This document shows, in pieces, positions 26,677-36,215 of a stretch of 64,000 nt of DNA (the first letter of the stretch is position 1; each line of letters begins with the position of its first letter). Location of the stretch: contig NZ_FCOF02000012.1 in assembly GCF_001544755.2 (NCBI RefSeq), positions 62,001-126,000 of the forward strand, read 5' to 3'. The stretch is from Caballeronia catudaia. GTDB taxonomy: Bacteria > Pseudomonadota > Gammaproteobacteria > Burkholderiales > Burkholderiaceae. The notes under the pieces are model-generated. The model saw only the letters and a list, made by a program, of their open reading frames with translations, was not told the origin of the DNA and did no database searches. Both the position numbers and the translations under genes were made by a program.

Positions 26677-26715
26677 GTCGAAGCAGATCGGAAAAAACAA
26701 AACCGGAGTGCAGCG

Positions 26716-27690
26716 TTGGGACAGGGATATTCGAACTGGTTTGTGCGAGCGCGCCTCAAGACGCGCCAGTTGTTGTTGCTTGCCGCCATGGAGGAAGAAG
26801 GCAACGTGCGACGCGCGGCCGATGTGCTCGGCATGACGCAGCCCGCCGCATCGCGACTGTTGAAAGAACTCGAGGATGTGCTGGAGGTGCGGCTCTTCGA
26901 TCGCACGCCGCATGGCATGCACGCGACGCTGTACGGCGAAGTGATGATCCGCCATGCGCGCATGGTTCTGTCGAATCTCAACAAGGCCCAGGAGGAAATT
27001 GCCGCGCTGCGTGTCGGGCTGGTAGGACAGGTGCGTATTGGCGTGATCGCGGCCGCGGCGGCCAGAATGGTGCCGCTCGCCATTGGCCGCGTGAAGGAGC
27101 AGTACCCTCTGCTGCAGATCTGGTTACAGGTGGAGACGTCCGATGTGATGCTGCCGCTCGTGGCGCAAGGTCAGCTCGACGTCATGATCGGCCGCGTTCA
27201 TGAACAACATGGGCAATTGAAAGATTCGGTGCAATACGCACCGATCGCCGATGAGCCGCTTTGCGTGGTCGCGCGGCCGGGACATCCGCTCGAAGACACC
27301 GCGGAGCTGACCATGCGCGACATCGTGAATGCGGAATGGGTCTTGCATCCGCCTGGCAGTGTGCTGCGTCATCGTATCGATATGGCTTTCGCCGAGCTTG
27401 GGCTGAATCCGCCGCAAAACGTCGTCAATACCAATAACTTCCTTGCGATCTCTAGCTTGCTGCTGCAAAGCGACATGCTCGCCGTCGTGCCGGATGAAGT
27501 CGCGCGGCAGTATGAGCGCTTCGGAACCTTGAGGCGTCTCGCGGTCGAATTGTCTTGCGGGATGGACGCATTCGGGATCATCACGCGACAGGACCATGCG
27601 CTGTCGCCGGCGGCGTCCGTTGTGTTGCAAGCATTGCGCGATGCCGCCGCCGAAGTCTATGGCGTGCCGGAGGGAGAATTGAGCGAGTGA
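26716..27690 (+). CDS. LysR-family regulator, GbpR-like
   Basis: About 324 residues. The HTH occupies residues about 20-60 (LLLLAAMEEEGNVRRAADVL, MTQPAASRLLKELE) and the effector domain follows. It lacks the usual ATG near the HTH; the best start is TTG at 26716 with GGAG 7 nt upstream. GbpR regulates chvE-type binding proteins in Agrobacterium and Azospirillum, and this gene sits between a chvE-like importer and arabonate-type enzymes, which supports that role by context. Divergent from the broken aldehyde dehydrogenase. Confidence 0.82.
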   Translation: MGQGYSNWFVRARLKTRQLLLLAAMEEEGNVRRAADVLGMTQPAASRLLKELEDVLEVRLFDRTPHGMHATLYGEVMIRHARMVLSNLNKAQEEIAALRVGLVGQVRIGVIAAAAARMVPLAIGRVKEQYPLLQIWLQVETSDVMLPLVAQGQLDVMIGRVHEQHGQLKDSVQYAPIADEPLCVVARPGHPLEDTAELTMRDIVNAEWVLHPPGSVLRHRIDMAFAELGLNPPQNVVNTNNFLAISSLLLQSDMLAVVPDEVARQYERFGTLRRLAVELSCGMDAFGIITRQDHALSPAASVVLQALRDAAAEVYGVPEGELSE

Positions 27691-27745
27691 CCAGATGCGC
27701 GTTTTCCCGTATATCGATCCTGGTATCGGGAGCGCCGAATAAGTG

Positions 27746-27756
27746 ATTGGACCAAT
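27746..27756. promoter_or_regulatory. Candidate operator before the dehydratase gene
   Basis: ATTGGACCAAT is a perfect inverted repeat with one central base, 57-67 nt before the dehydratase start. It may be a LysR contact site; the 123-bp gap shows that the catabolic genes have their own promoter rather than reading through from the regulator. Confidence 0.35.
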
Positions 27757-27813
27757 ATGTCCGGGCGCGGCTAATCTTTCCCGCGAATCTTGCCTTTATT
27801 CTCGAGAACATCC

Positions 27814-29547
27814 ATGTCTGACAAAAAACGCACGCTCCGTTCCGCTCAATGGTTCGGCACCAATGACAAGAATGGCTTCATGTATAGAAGCTGGATGAAA
27901 AATCAGGGCATTCCCGATCACGAATTCGACGGCCGGCCGGTCATCGGCATTTGCAATACATGGTCCGAACTGACGCCGTGCAACGCGCACTTCCGCAAGA
28001 TCGCCGAGCACGTGAAGCGTGGCGTGTACGAGGCGGGCGGCTTTCCCGTCGAGTTTCCTGTGTTCTCGAACGGCGAATCGAATCTGCGCCCGACGGCGAT
28101 GCTCACGCGCAATCTCGCCGCGATGGACGTTGAAGAAGCCATTCGCGGCAATCCCATCGACGCGGTCGTGCTGCTCACCGGCTGCGACAAGACGACGCCC
28201 GCGCTGCTGATGGGCGCGGCAAGCTGCGACGTGCCCGCGATCGTCGTCACGGGCGGCCCGATGCTGAACGGCAAGCTCGACGGCAAGAACATCGGCTCGG
28301 GCACGGCGGTGTGGCAACTGCACGAATCGCTGAAGGCGGGTGAGATCGATCTGCATCAGTTTCTGTCGGCGGAAGCGGGCATGTCGCGATCGGCAGGCAC
28401 CTGCAACACGATGGGCACGGCATCGACGATGGCGTGCATGGCCGAAGCGCTCGGCACGTCGCTGCCGCACAACGCCGCGATTCCCGCCGTCGATGCGCGC
28501 CGTTACGTGCTCGCGCATATGTCGGGCATTCGCATCGTGGTGATGGCGCTCGAAGGCTTGACGCTCTCCAGGATCCTCACGCGTGAAGCCTTCGAAAACG
28601 CGATCCGCACGAACGCCGCGATCGGCGGCTCGACCAATGCGGTGATCCATCTGAAGGCGATCGCGGGACGCATCGGCGTGCCGTTGGAACTGGAGGACTG
28701 GACGCGCATCGGACGTGACACGCCGACCATCGTCGATCTGATGCCTTCGGGCCGTTTTCTGATGGAAGAGTTCTATTACGCGGGCGGTTTGCCGGCCGTG
28801 CTGCGCCGTCTCGGGGAAGCGAATCTGCTGCCGCATCCCGATGCGCTCACCGTCAACGGCAAGTCGCTGTGGGAGAACGTGAAGACCGCGCCGAACACGA
28901 ACGACGAAGTGATTCGGCAGCTCGACAATCCTTTGATCGACGATGGCGGCATCCGCGTGCTGCGCGGCAATCTCTCGCCGCGCGGCGCGGTGCTGAAACC
29001 ATCGGCGGCGAGTCCGGAGTTGCTGAAGCATCGCGGGCGCGCGGTCGTGTTCGAGAACCTGGAGCACTACAAGGAACGCATCGTCGATGAATCGCTCGAT
29101 GTGACCAAGGACTCCGTGCTCGTGTTGAAGAACTGCGGCCCGAAGGGTTATCCGGGCATGGCGGAAGTAGGCAACATGGGCCTGCCGCCGAAGCTTCTGC
29201 GTCAGGGCGTGAAAGACATGGTGCGCATTTCCGACGCACGCATGAGCGGCACCGCGTATGGCACGGTGGTGCTGCACGTCGCGCCCGAAGCGGCGGCGGG
29301 CGGGCCGCTTGCCGCCGTGCGCGACGGCGACTGGATCGAACTCGATTGCGACGCGGGCACGCTGCATCTCGACATCAGCGACGAAGAACTCGCGCGCCGT
29401 ATGAGCGACCATCAGCCGCCGCGTGTGCATGGCGATGGCGGTTACGCGCGGCTCTACGTCGATCATGTCTTGCAGGCGGACGAAGGATGTGACCTCGACT
29501 TCCTCGTAGGTTGCCGTGGTGCTGCGGTGCCGCGCCATTCGCATTAG
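27814..29547 (+). CDS. L-arabonate / sugar-acid dehydratase (IlvD/Edd family)
   Basis: Iron-sulfur dehydratase of 577 residues that converts L-arabonate (or D-fuconate/galactonate-like acids) to the 2-keto-3-deoxy acid. Cluster-ligand cysteines appear in ICNTWSELTPCN, LLTGCDKTTPALL and AGTCNTMGTASTM, and the IGGSTNAVIHL and DARMSGTAYGTVVLHV motifs match the sugar-acid branch rather than IlvD proper. The ATG at 27814 is used. It heads a plus-strand run with the next two genes (gaps 55 and 33 bp). Confidence 0.92.
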   Translation: MSDKKRTLRSAQWFGTNDKNGFMYRSWMKNQGIPDHEFDGRPVIGICNTWSELTPCNAHFRKIAEHVKRGVYEAGGFPVEFPVFSNGESNLRPTAMLTRNLAAMDVEEAIRGNPIDAVVLLTGCDKTTPALLMGAASCDVPAIVVTGGPMLNGKLDGKNIGSGTAVWQLHESLKAGEIDLHQFLSAEAGMSRSAGTCNTMGTASTMACMAEALGTSLPHNAAIPAVDARRYVLAHMSGIRIVVMALEGLTLSRILTREAFENAIRTNAAIGGSTNAVIHLKAIAGRIGVPLELEDWTRIGRDTPTIVDLMPSGRFLMEEFYYAGGLPAVLRRLGEANLLPHPDALTVNGKSLWENVKTAPNTNDEVIRQLDNPLIDDGGIRVLRGNLSPRGAVLKPSAASPELLKHRGRAVVFENLEHYKERIVDESLDVTKDSVLVLKNCGPKGYPGMAEVGNMGLPPKLLRQGVKDMVRISDARMSGTAYGTVVLHVAPEAAAGGPLAAVRDGDWIELDCDAGTLHLDISDEELARRMSDHQPPRVHGDGGYARLYVDHVLQADEGCDLDFLVGCRGAAVPRHSH

Positions 29548-29602
29548 AGAACTTACGTTATCCGAATCAACAATCAATACAGACCTTGTCGGATCTCACG
29601 CA

Positions 29603-30529
29603 ATGACTACTCAACGCACGCCGCGTTATCGCGGTATTTTCCCTGTGGTGCCGACCACCTTCACTGAATCTGGCGCGCTCGATCTGGACAGCCAGAAGCG
29701 GGCTGTCGATTTCATGATCGGCGCTGGCTCGGACGGCTTGTGCATTCTCGCGAATTTTTCAGAGCAGTTCGCTCTCGCGGACGAGGAGCGTGAACTCCTG
29801 ACGCGTTCGATTCTGGAACACGTCAAGGGCGCTGTCCCCGTCATCGTGACGACGAGCCATTACAGCACCGACGCTTGCATCGAACGCAGTCGCAAGGCCC
29901 AGTCGATGGGCGCCTCGATGGTGATGGTGATGCCGCCGTATCACGGCGCGACGTTCCGCGTTCCGGAAACGCAGATATTCGAGTTCTACGCGCGCCTGTC
30001 GGATGCCGTGACGATCCCTGTCATGATCCAGGACGCGCCCGCGAGCGGAACCGCGCTCTCCGCGACGTTCCTGGCGCGCATGGCGCGGGAAATCGAACAG
30101 GTGTCGTATTTCAAGATTGAGACGCCCGGTGCGGCGGCCAAGCTTCGCGAGCTCATTCGACTCGGCGGCGATGCGGTCGAAGGCCCGTGGGATGGCGAAG
30201 AAGCAATTACCCTCTTTGCGGATCTCAATGCCGGTGCAACAGGTTCGATGACGGGCGGCGGATTCCCGGATGGTATTCGCCCGATTCTCACCGCGTTCCA
30301 TGAAGGCAAGCGCGATGAAGCATTCGCACATTATCAGCGCTGGCTGCCTCTGATAAACCACGAGAACCGTCAGGCGGGGCTTTTGACGGCAAAGGCGCTG
30401 ATGAAGGAAGGCGGGATCATCGCGTGCGAAAGTCCGCGTCACCCGCTGCCGGCGATGCATCCGGAAACGCGGGCCGAGCTCATCGACATTGCCAGACGGC
30501 TCGATCCGCTGGTCCTGCGTTGGGCCTGA
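29603..30529 (+). CDS. 2-keto-3-deoxy-L-arabonate dehydratase (DapA/DHDPS family)
   Basis: 308-residue class I aldolase-fold enzyme. The Schiff-base Lys is in YFKIETPG (about residue 170), the conserved tyrosine region is MVMVMPPYHG, and the N-terminus IFPVVPTTFTESGALD is typical. In the oxidative arabinose pathway this step turns 2-keto-3-deoxy-L-arabonate into 2-ketoglutarate semialdehyde. Context (arabonate-type dehydratase before, sugar dehydrogenase after) supports that over an aldolase role, but an aldolase acting on the same compound is possible. Confidence 0.85.
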   Translation: MTTQRTPRYRGIFPVVPTTFTESGALDLDSQKRAVDFMIGAGSDGLCILANFSEQFALADEERELLTRSILEHVKGAVPVIVTTSHYSTDACIERSRKAQSMGASMVMVMPPYHGATFRVPETQIFEFYARLSDAVTIPVMIQDAPASGTALSATFLARMAREIEQVSYFKIETPGAAAKLRELIRLGGDAVEGPWDGEEAITLFADLNAGATGSMTGGGFPDGIRPILTAFHEGKRDEAFAHYQRWLPLINHENRQAGLLTAKALMKEGGIIACESPRHPLPAMHPETRAELIDIARRLDPLVLRWA

Positions 30530-31492
<963 letters not shown>

Positions 31493-31527
31493 AGCGACGG
31501 TTGCGCTCAATGGAAGCACTGTCGTAA

Positions 31528-31716
31528 GACGACGATCCGCCGATCGTCGTTTCCATCCTTCTTGATGTTCACGCGGAGGGTCTCGTGCCCGCGCTCGACG
31601 CAGCTTACCGCGAAGGCGGCGTGCAATTGGTCGTGGTGCGGGTCGACTATACCGAGAACAATCGCGTGCTCGTCGAAGAGTTCAAGAATCGAGTCATGGA
31701 AGAGGTGACGCAATGA
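31528..31716 (+). pseudogene. C-terminal remnant of a TPP enzyme (acetolactate-synthase-like)
   Basis: The frame starts after an in-frame TAA (31525-31527) and encodes GLVPALDAAYREGGVQLVVV followed by RVDYTENNRVLVEEF, which is the closing part of catabolic acetolactate synthase-type enzymes. The other roughly 500 residues are gone. Its stop overlaps the alcohol dehydrogenase start (ATGA at 31713-31716), showing the two were once one operon. Confidence 0.65.
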
Positions 31717-32840
31717 GGATCAAGGCAGCCGTTCTTCAATCGATGGGCGCGGCAGCGCCGTATGCCGAATCACGCCCGCTGTCCATCGAGGACATCGAGC
31801 TGGCGCCGCCTGGCGCAGATGAAGTGCTCATCAAGATCGCCGCCGCGGGTTTGTGTCACTCGGACCTGTCGGTCATCAACGGCGATCGGCCCCGCCCGAT
31901 GCCGATGGCGCTCGGTCACGAAGCAGCGGGCGTCGTCGAGCAGCTTGGCGCGGGCGTCACCGATCTCCAGGTTGGAGACCATGTCGTCGTGGTCTTCGTG
32001 CCGAGTTGCGGTCATTGCGCGCCATGCGCCGAAGGGCGGCCGGCTTTGTGCGAGCCGGGCGCGGCGGCAAACGGCGCGGGCACGCTGCTCTCCGGCGCCC
32101 GGCGTCTTAGTCTGAAGGGCGACGCGATCAACCATCACCTCGGCTGCTCGGTCTTCGCCGAGTACGCGACGGTGTCGCGCCGCTCCGTGATCAAGATCGA
32201 TCCCACGGTGCCGCTCGATGAAGCAGCGCTCTTCGGCTGCGCGGTGCTCACTGGCGTGGGCGCGGTGGTCAACACGGCGCAGGTGCGCGTGGGTGCGTCC
32301 GTGGCCGTCATCGGACTGGGCGGCGTCGGGCTCGCTGCGCTCATCGGCGCACAAGCTGCGGGCGCCAGACAGATCATTGCGGTCGATCTTTCGGATGCGA
32401 AGCTCGAGCAGGCGCGAACGCTCGGGGCCACCCACACGGTCAACGCCTCGCGCGAAGATGCAGTCGAGCACATCCGTGCGCTGAGCTCGGGCGGCGTTGA
32501 ATTCGCCTTCGAGTTCGCGGGCTCGATCCGTGCGCTGGATCTGGCATACAGCATCACGCGCCGTGGCGGTTCGACCGTTACCGCGGGCTTGCCGCCGTCG
32601 ACCGCGCGTTGGCCGCTGCCCGCCGTGAGCCTGGTTGCCGAAGAGCGCACCGTCAAAGGCAGTTACATCGGAACCTGTGTGCCTTCACGCGATATCCCGC
32701 GCTACATCGAGCTGTACAAGCAGGGGCGTCTGCCGGTGGACAAGCTGCTGACCGGGCGCTTGCGTCTCGACGAAATCAATCGCGGTTTCGATCTGCTGCA
32801 CGAGGGCAAGGCGATTCGCCAGGTGGTGGTGTTCGAATGA
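31713..32840 (+). CDS. Zinc-dependent alcohol dehydrogenase (MDR superfamily)
   Basis: 375 residues. Catalytic-zinc ligands are in GLCHSDLSVI and MALGHEAAG; the structural zinc loop has only three clear cysteines (CGHCAPCAEGRPALC shows Cys at four positions, spacing normal). The NAD site is VIGLGGVGLAALIGAQ. It resembles acetoin/aryl-alcohol-type class III dehydrogenases. Its ATG overlaps the stop of a broken TPP-enzyme gene, so its own promoter and ribosome supply are unclear; it may be poorly expressed or read from the sugar operon 220 bp upstream. Confidence 0.88.
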   Translation: MRIKAAVLQSMGAAAPYAESRPLSIEDIELAPPGADEVLIKIAAAGLCHSDLSVINGDRPRPMPMALGHEAAGVVEQLGAGVTDLQVGDHVVVVFVPSCGHCAPCAEGRPALCEPGAAANGAGTLLSGARRLSLKGDAINHHLGCSVFAEYATVSRRSVIKIDPTVPLDEAALFGCAVLTGVGAVVNTAQVRVGASVAVIGLGGVGLAALIGAQAAGARQIIAVDLSDAKLEQARTLGATHTVNASREDAVEHIRALSSGGVEFAFEFAGSIRALDLAYSITRRGGSTVTAGLPPSTARWPLPAVSLVAEERTVKGSYIGTCVPSRDIPRYIELYKQGRLPVDKLLTGRLRLDEINRGFDLLHEGKAIRQVVVFE

Positions 32841-32913
32841 GTCAGGCAAAACGGAAGCTGGGCCGATGGATGGAACACGCTGCAACAGGCGTTTTTCAGG
32901 CAATCTTCCGGGT

Positions 32914-33150
32914 GAGCTGACAGGTTATGTCTTTTCGCAGATGACGCCGGGCGCCACGTTGTCGAAATACAACGTCGGGCTGCTCGACACGTTCGACGAC
33001 AGGAAGAAGCTGCTCAATTTCCTGCGCATGGAGAAGTGGCTTGCCGACAGGCCGCATCATCCGGGCGAAGCCGCCAAACAACTGCTTATCAATCTCTATA
33101 AGAACAACGAATTGATTCGTGGAAAGTTTCAGTTGGGCGAGCGGAAAACT
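32914..33150 (+). pseudogene. Fragment of a class III-like polyhydroxyalkanoate synthase
   Basis: The frame encodes LLDTFDDRKKLLNFLRMEKW, then LADRPHHPGEAAKQLLINLY and KNNELIRGKFQLGER, which is the middle of PhaC-type PHA synthases (FLRMEKW-x3-D/RP-x2-PGE is diagnostic). The catalytic Cys region before it and the Asp/His region after it are missing. No start or promoter. Remnant only; it runs up to the convergent EgtB-like gene. Confidence 0.8.
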
Positions 33151-33221
33151 CACGCCGAGGCCCACCGAATTTCTCCATGCGCTAGATCTGGCGTGAGCTT
33201 GTCGGGGTCTTTCGTCGCTTT

Positions 33222-34523
33222 TTAACCGCTCACGCACCGAAATCCCGCGTACACATACTGATAGTGCGCCTGGAACCAGTTGCGGAAACTCGGCCGCAAC
33301 ATGCAGGCCGCGGTGCGCGGCGAACCGCCCTTGATGACGAAGTGCTTGCCATCGAAGAAATTCGCCGAATAACCTGGATAGAACGGAAACGGCTCGAATC
33401 CTTGCAACGGGCCGAATGCCGTCGACGTCCATTCCCAGCCGTTGCCGAACTGTCCTTCGACGCCGAACGCGCTGCGATTCTCCGGATGCGCCTGCACCGG
33501 CGACGGGTCCCATCGGCGGAAATCGAAATTGCCTTCTGCGACCGGCGGCGTGCCGTGCGCCGCGCGCTGCCATTGCGCTTCCGTCGGCAGCGACTTGCCC
33601 GCCCAGCGCGCATACGCCTTCGCTTCCGCATGACTCACGTACACGGGCCAGTCGAGCGGCAGCCCGATCTCGTCGAACATCGTGCGCAGTCGCCATGCGC
33701 CTTGTCCGTCGTCACCGTCGACGGGAATCCAGAACGCCGGATGCGCGATGCGCTCTTCTTCCTTCCACGCCCAATCCGCGTCATCCCAATACGCGGCGTT
33801 CCAGTAGCCGCCCGCGTCGATGAAGCGCAAATAATCGCCATTCGTGACCATATAGCGGTCGATCTCGAACGCGGGCACTTCGATGCGCTCCTCGCCGAAT
33901 TCGTTGTCCCAGCCGAACAGACCGCTCTCGCGCGTCAGGCCGAGCGTCGCACTGCCAGCGGGCACGTGCACCGTTTCATGCCGGACCTCGCGATCCGACG
34001 CGCGCTCCAAAAGCGCATCCGATGGTGCAATTTTTCTATCGGCTGGCAATTGATGCAGCATGTACGCGAGCGTTTCGGCATGCATCACTCGATGCTCGAT
34101 CGCGACTTCGAGCAGCTTCGCAGGCGATTCGTCGGTGGAAAGGGGCGCGGCGGCAATCTTGATCGGATCGAAGTGCGCGTCGATGTCGGTGCGAACTGTG
34201 TCCCGGTACGCGCGTATCTCATCGAGCGACGGCCAGTCGGAAGGCTGATCGGTCGGCAGCCCGCCGTCCACCGGATCGATGCCAAACGCGAAAAGCTGGT
34301 CGTAGGCGGGATTCGGGCTCGGCAGGTCGAAGAGCCGCTGGTCGAGCAGATTGCGGTCGAAGGCTTCGAGATGCCCGATATAAAACACGACGCGATGCCG
34401 TTCGGCGATCGGCCGGTCGTAAAGATGCTCGCGCTTGACGACGTCAAAGAGCTCGTCCGTGACGCGGCGCGCTTCGGCAAGGCGCTCGAGCAGCGGATGA
34501 CGCAGGGAAGGTTCGCGGTTCAT
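33222..34523 (-). CDS. egtB: EgtB-like iron-dependent sulfoxide synthase
   Basis: 433 residues: an N-terminal DinB-like bundle with the iron ligands (GHLEAFDRNLL and EHRVMHAETLAYML, the HxxxHxE motif near residue 150) and a C-terminal formylglycine-generating-type domain (SHAEAKAYARWAGKSLPTEA, NGWEWTST, SFRNWFQAHYQYVYAGFRC). EgtB joins a thiol to hercynine in ergothioneine synthesis. No EgtD methyltransferase lies in the window, and the selenium homologue SenA has the same architecture, so the exact product is open. The start at 34523 (MNREPSLRHP) is preceded by GGAG at a longer than usual spacing of about 11 nt. Confidence 0.85.
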   Translation of the reverse strand: MNREPSLRHPLLERLAEARRVTDELFDVVKREHLYDRPIAERHRVVFYIGHLEAFDRNLLDQRLFDLPSPNPAYDQLFAFGIDPVDGGLPTDQPSDWPSLDEIRAYRDTVRTDIDAHFDPIKIAAAPLSTDESPAKLLEVAIEHRVMHAETLAYMLHQLPADRKIAPSDALLERASDREVRHETVHVPAGSATLGLTRESGLFGWDNEFGEERIEVPAFEIDRYMVTNGDYLRFIDAGGYWNAAYWDDADWAWKEEERIAHPAFWIPVDGDDGQGAWRLRTMFDEIGLPLDWPVYVSHAEAKAYARWAGKSLPTEAQWQRAAHGTPPVAEGNFDFRRWDPSPVQAHPENRSAFGVEGQFGNGWEWTSTAFGPLQGFEPFPFYPGYSANFFDGKHFVIKGGSPRTAACMLRPSFRNWFQAHYQYVYAGFRCVSG

Positions 34524-34688
34524 GTCGCCCAATCTCCGTGGCTGGCCAATGGCTTCGCATGCGGCCAAAGCAAGCCGAAACGTCAGCTTTGGCCGAACAC
34601 AAGAGACTAATCCGTAGCGAAGCGCGTGCCAACCGAAATATGGGCGGCGATTATTCGCGAGGGCGCAATAATCGCTCGCGACGTTCCG

Positions 34689-35414
34689 TCAGACGGCGCG
34701 CAGGGCTTCGAAGTCGCGGATGCGGATGAACTTGCCCTGCGCCTCGATGAGCCCCGCCTTGTCGAAGCGCGACAGCGTGCGGCTCACGGTTTCGAGCGTC
34801 ATGCCCAGATAGCTGCCCATGTCGTCGCGCGTCATGCGCAGCGTGAACTCGGACGATGCATAGCCGCGCCGCGACAGCCGCGACGACAGATCCAGCAACA
34901 GCCGCGCGACGCGTTCGTCCGCGCGCAGCAGGCCGAGCCGCACGACATGATTCACCTCACGGTTCATCGCGTGGCTCATCATGCGATGCAGGCGTCTTTG
35001 CAGCGCGTCCGTTTCGCGGCACATGCGCTCGAAGAGCGTGTAGGGCACGACGCACACGGAACTGTCTTCCAGCGCGATGGCGTCGCACGTGTGCACGCCT
35101 TCCTCGATGCCTTCGAAGCCGAGCGCATCGCCCGCGAGCAGCAGGCCCGTGACCTGCTCGCGTCCGCCGTCATGCGTGACGACCGTCTTGATCGACCCGG
35201 AGCGCACCGCGAACAGCGAATCGAAGCGGTCGCCGGTTCGAAAGAGCGTTTCGCCGCGCTTGACCCTGCGCGTGGCGGAGATGATGTTCTCCAGCTTCGC
35301 GATGTCGTTCGCGCACAGGCCTTCGGGCATGCAGAGATGCCGCATCGCGCAGGTCGAGCAGTGCGCCGAAGCCGAACTGCGTCGCGCGCGAGAAATGTCA
35401 GACGTGGCGGTCAT
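34689..35414 (-). CDS. fnr: FNR-type oxygen-sensing regulator (Crp/Fnr family)
   Basis: 241 residues. The cluster-binding cysteines are HCSTCAMRHLC (CxxCx5C) near the N-terminus plus a fourth in VHTCDAIAL, as in FNR/ANR. The C-terminal HTH reads MGSYLGMTLETVSRTLSRF with the E-xx-SR recognition triad that reads TTGAT half-sites. The start at 35414 precedes the cysteine cluster. It lies downstream of a universal stress protein gene on the same strand, a pairing typical of ANR regulons. Confidence 0.93.
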   Translation of the reverse strand: MTATSDISRARRSSASAHCSTCAMRHLCMPEGLCANDIAKLENIISATRRVKRGETLFRTGDRFDSLFAVRSGSIKTVVTHDGGREQVTGLLLAGDALGFEGIEEGVHTCDAIALEDSSVCVVPYTLFERMCRETDALQRRLHRMMSHAMNREVNHVVRLGLLRADERVARLLLDLSSRLSRRGYASSEFTLRMTRDDMGSYLGMTLETVSRTLSRFDKAGLIEAQGKFIRIRDFEALRAV

Positions 35415-35430
35415 TTTTGGGCTTCGTTTG

Positions 35431-35444
35431 TTGATGAATGACAA
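35431..35444. promoter_or_regulatory. Possible FNR box at the fnr start
   Basis: TTGATGAATGACAA has a perfect left half (TTGAT) and a partial right half (GACAA against ATCAA). It lies 17-30 nt before the start codon, where binding would repress, suggesting negative autoregulation. Confidence 0.35.
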
Positions 35445-35467
35445 AACGATTGTCCCATAGGCCACAA

Positions 35468-35500
35468 CCCCGGCTGCGTCATAAATTGACGCAGCCGGGG
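35468..35500. other. Strong hairpin between usp and fnr
   Basis: CCCCGGCTGCGTCA and TGACGCAGCCGGGG pair perfectly (14 bp) around TAAAT. On the minus strand, where usp reads toward fnr, there is no T-run after it, so it is more likely a processing or attenuation stem than a classical terminator; on the plus strand six Ts follow 12 nt later. Confidence 0.7.
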
Positions 35501-35521
35501 GATCCGTCAAACTTTTTTACC

Positions 35522-35995
35522 TTAATCGGTTGATTTTTCGGGCGGCGCTCCCGAAGCCGATGGAATCAGCAGCACCGGCAGCGTCGCCTGACGCAGACAC
35601 CGCTCGGCCACGCTGCCCAGAATGAGCCGCTGAAAGCCTTTGCGGCCGTGCGTGCCCATGATGAGCAGATCGGCATTGAACGCGTCCGCCGCCTTGATGA
35701 TGAGCGTTGCGACATCGTCGCTGGCGGTGGCTTCGACGGTCACGACTTCGCCGCTGACGCCGCGCGCCTTCATCTGACCGGCGGCGTCGCGGGCGAGCGT
35801 CGCGCCTTGCTCCATCAGGCTCGAATGCAGCGACGAGGGATCGTAGCCTGGCACGTCGAGATACATCGGTCCGGCGTCGACGACGTAATAGGGCTGCACG
35901 ATCGCCTGATGCGTGACGGCGAGATCGAGCGCGGCCGCGAACGCGCGCTCGGAAGTCCGGCTGCCGTCGATGGCGACGAGAATGCGTTTGAACAT
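35522..35995 (-). CDS. Universal stress protein (UspA family)
   Basis: 157 residues, one Usp domain. The start MFKRILVAIDGS and the ATP-binding motif MGTHGRKGFQRLILGSVAERCL match the ATP-binding branch of the family. Cytoplasmic; often induced by low oxygen through FNR/ANR, which fits the adjacent regulator. The start at 35995 gives the conserved N-terminus; an in-frame extension upstream lacks similarity. Confidence 0.93.
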   Translation of the reverse strand: MFKRILVAIDGSRTSERAFAAALDLAVTHQAIVQPYYVVDAGPMYLDVPGYDPSSLHSSLMEQGATLARDAAGQMKARGVSGEVVTVEATASDDVATLIIKAADAFNADLLIMGTHGRKGFQRLILGSVAERCLRQATLPVLLIPSASGAPPEKSTD

Positions 35996-36215
35996 GAGGT
36001 GTGTCCCCGTGAAACGATCGATTGAAAGGCGGCGCGCTGTCTCAAATGTCTTCGCATGATAGGGCGCGGGCATCGCGCCGCGGCGCGGCTTTTTTGCGAT
36101 AAGTCGATCCAGCGCAAATTCAAGCCGTACAATTCGTGGTTCTCGACATCAGCGCTTGCTTAAATAGCGTCCGCGCGAGTTCTTTTTAGCACTTCTCCAG
36201 CCTGCCTGCCCGACC

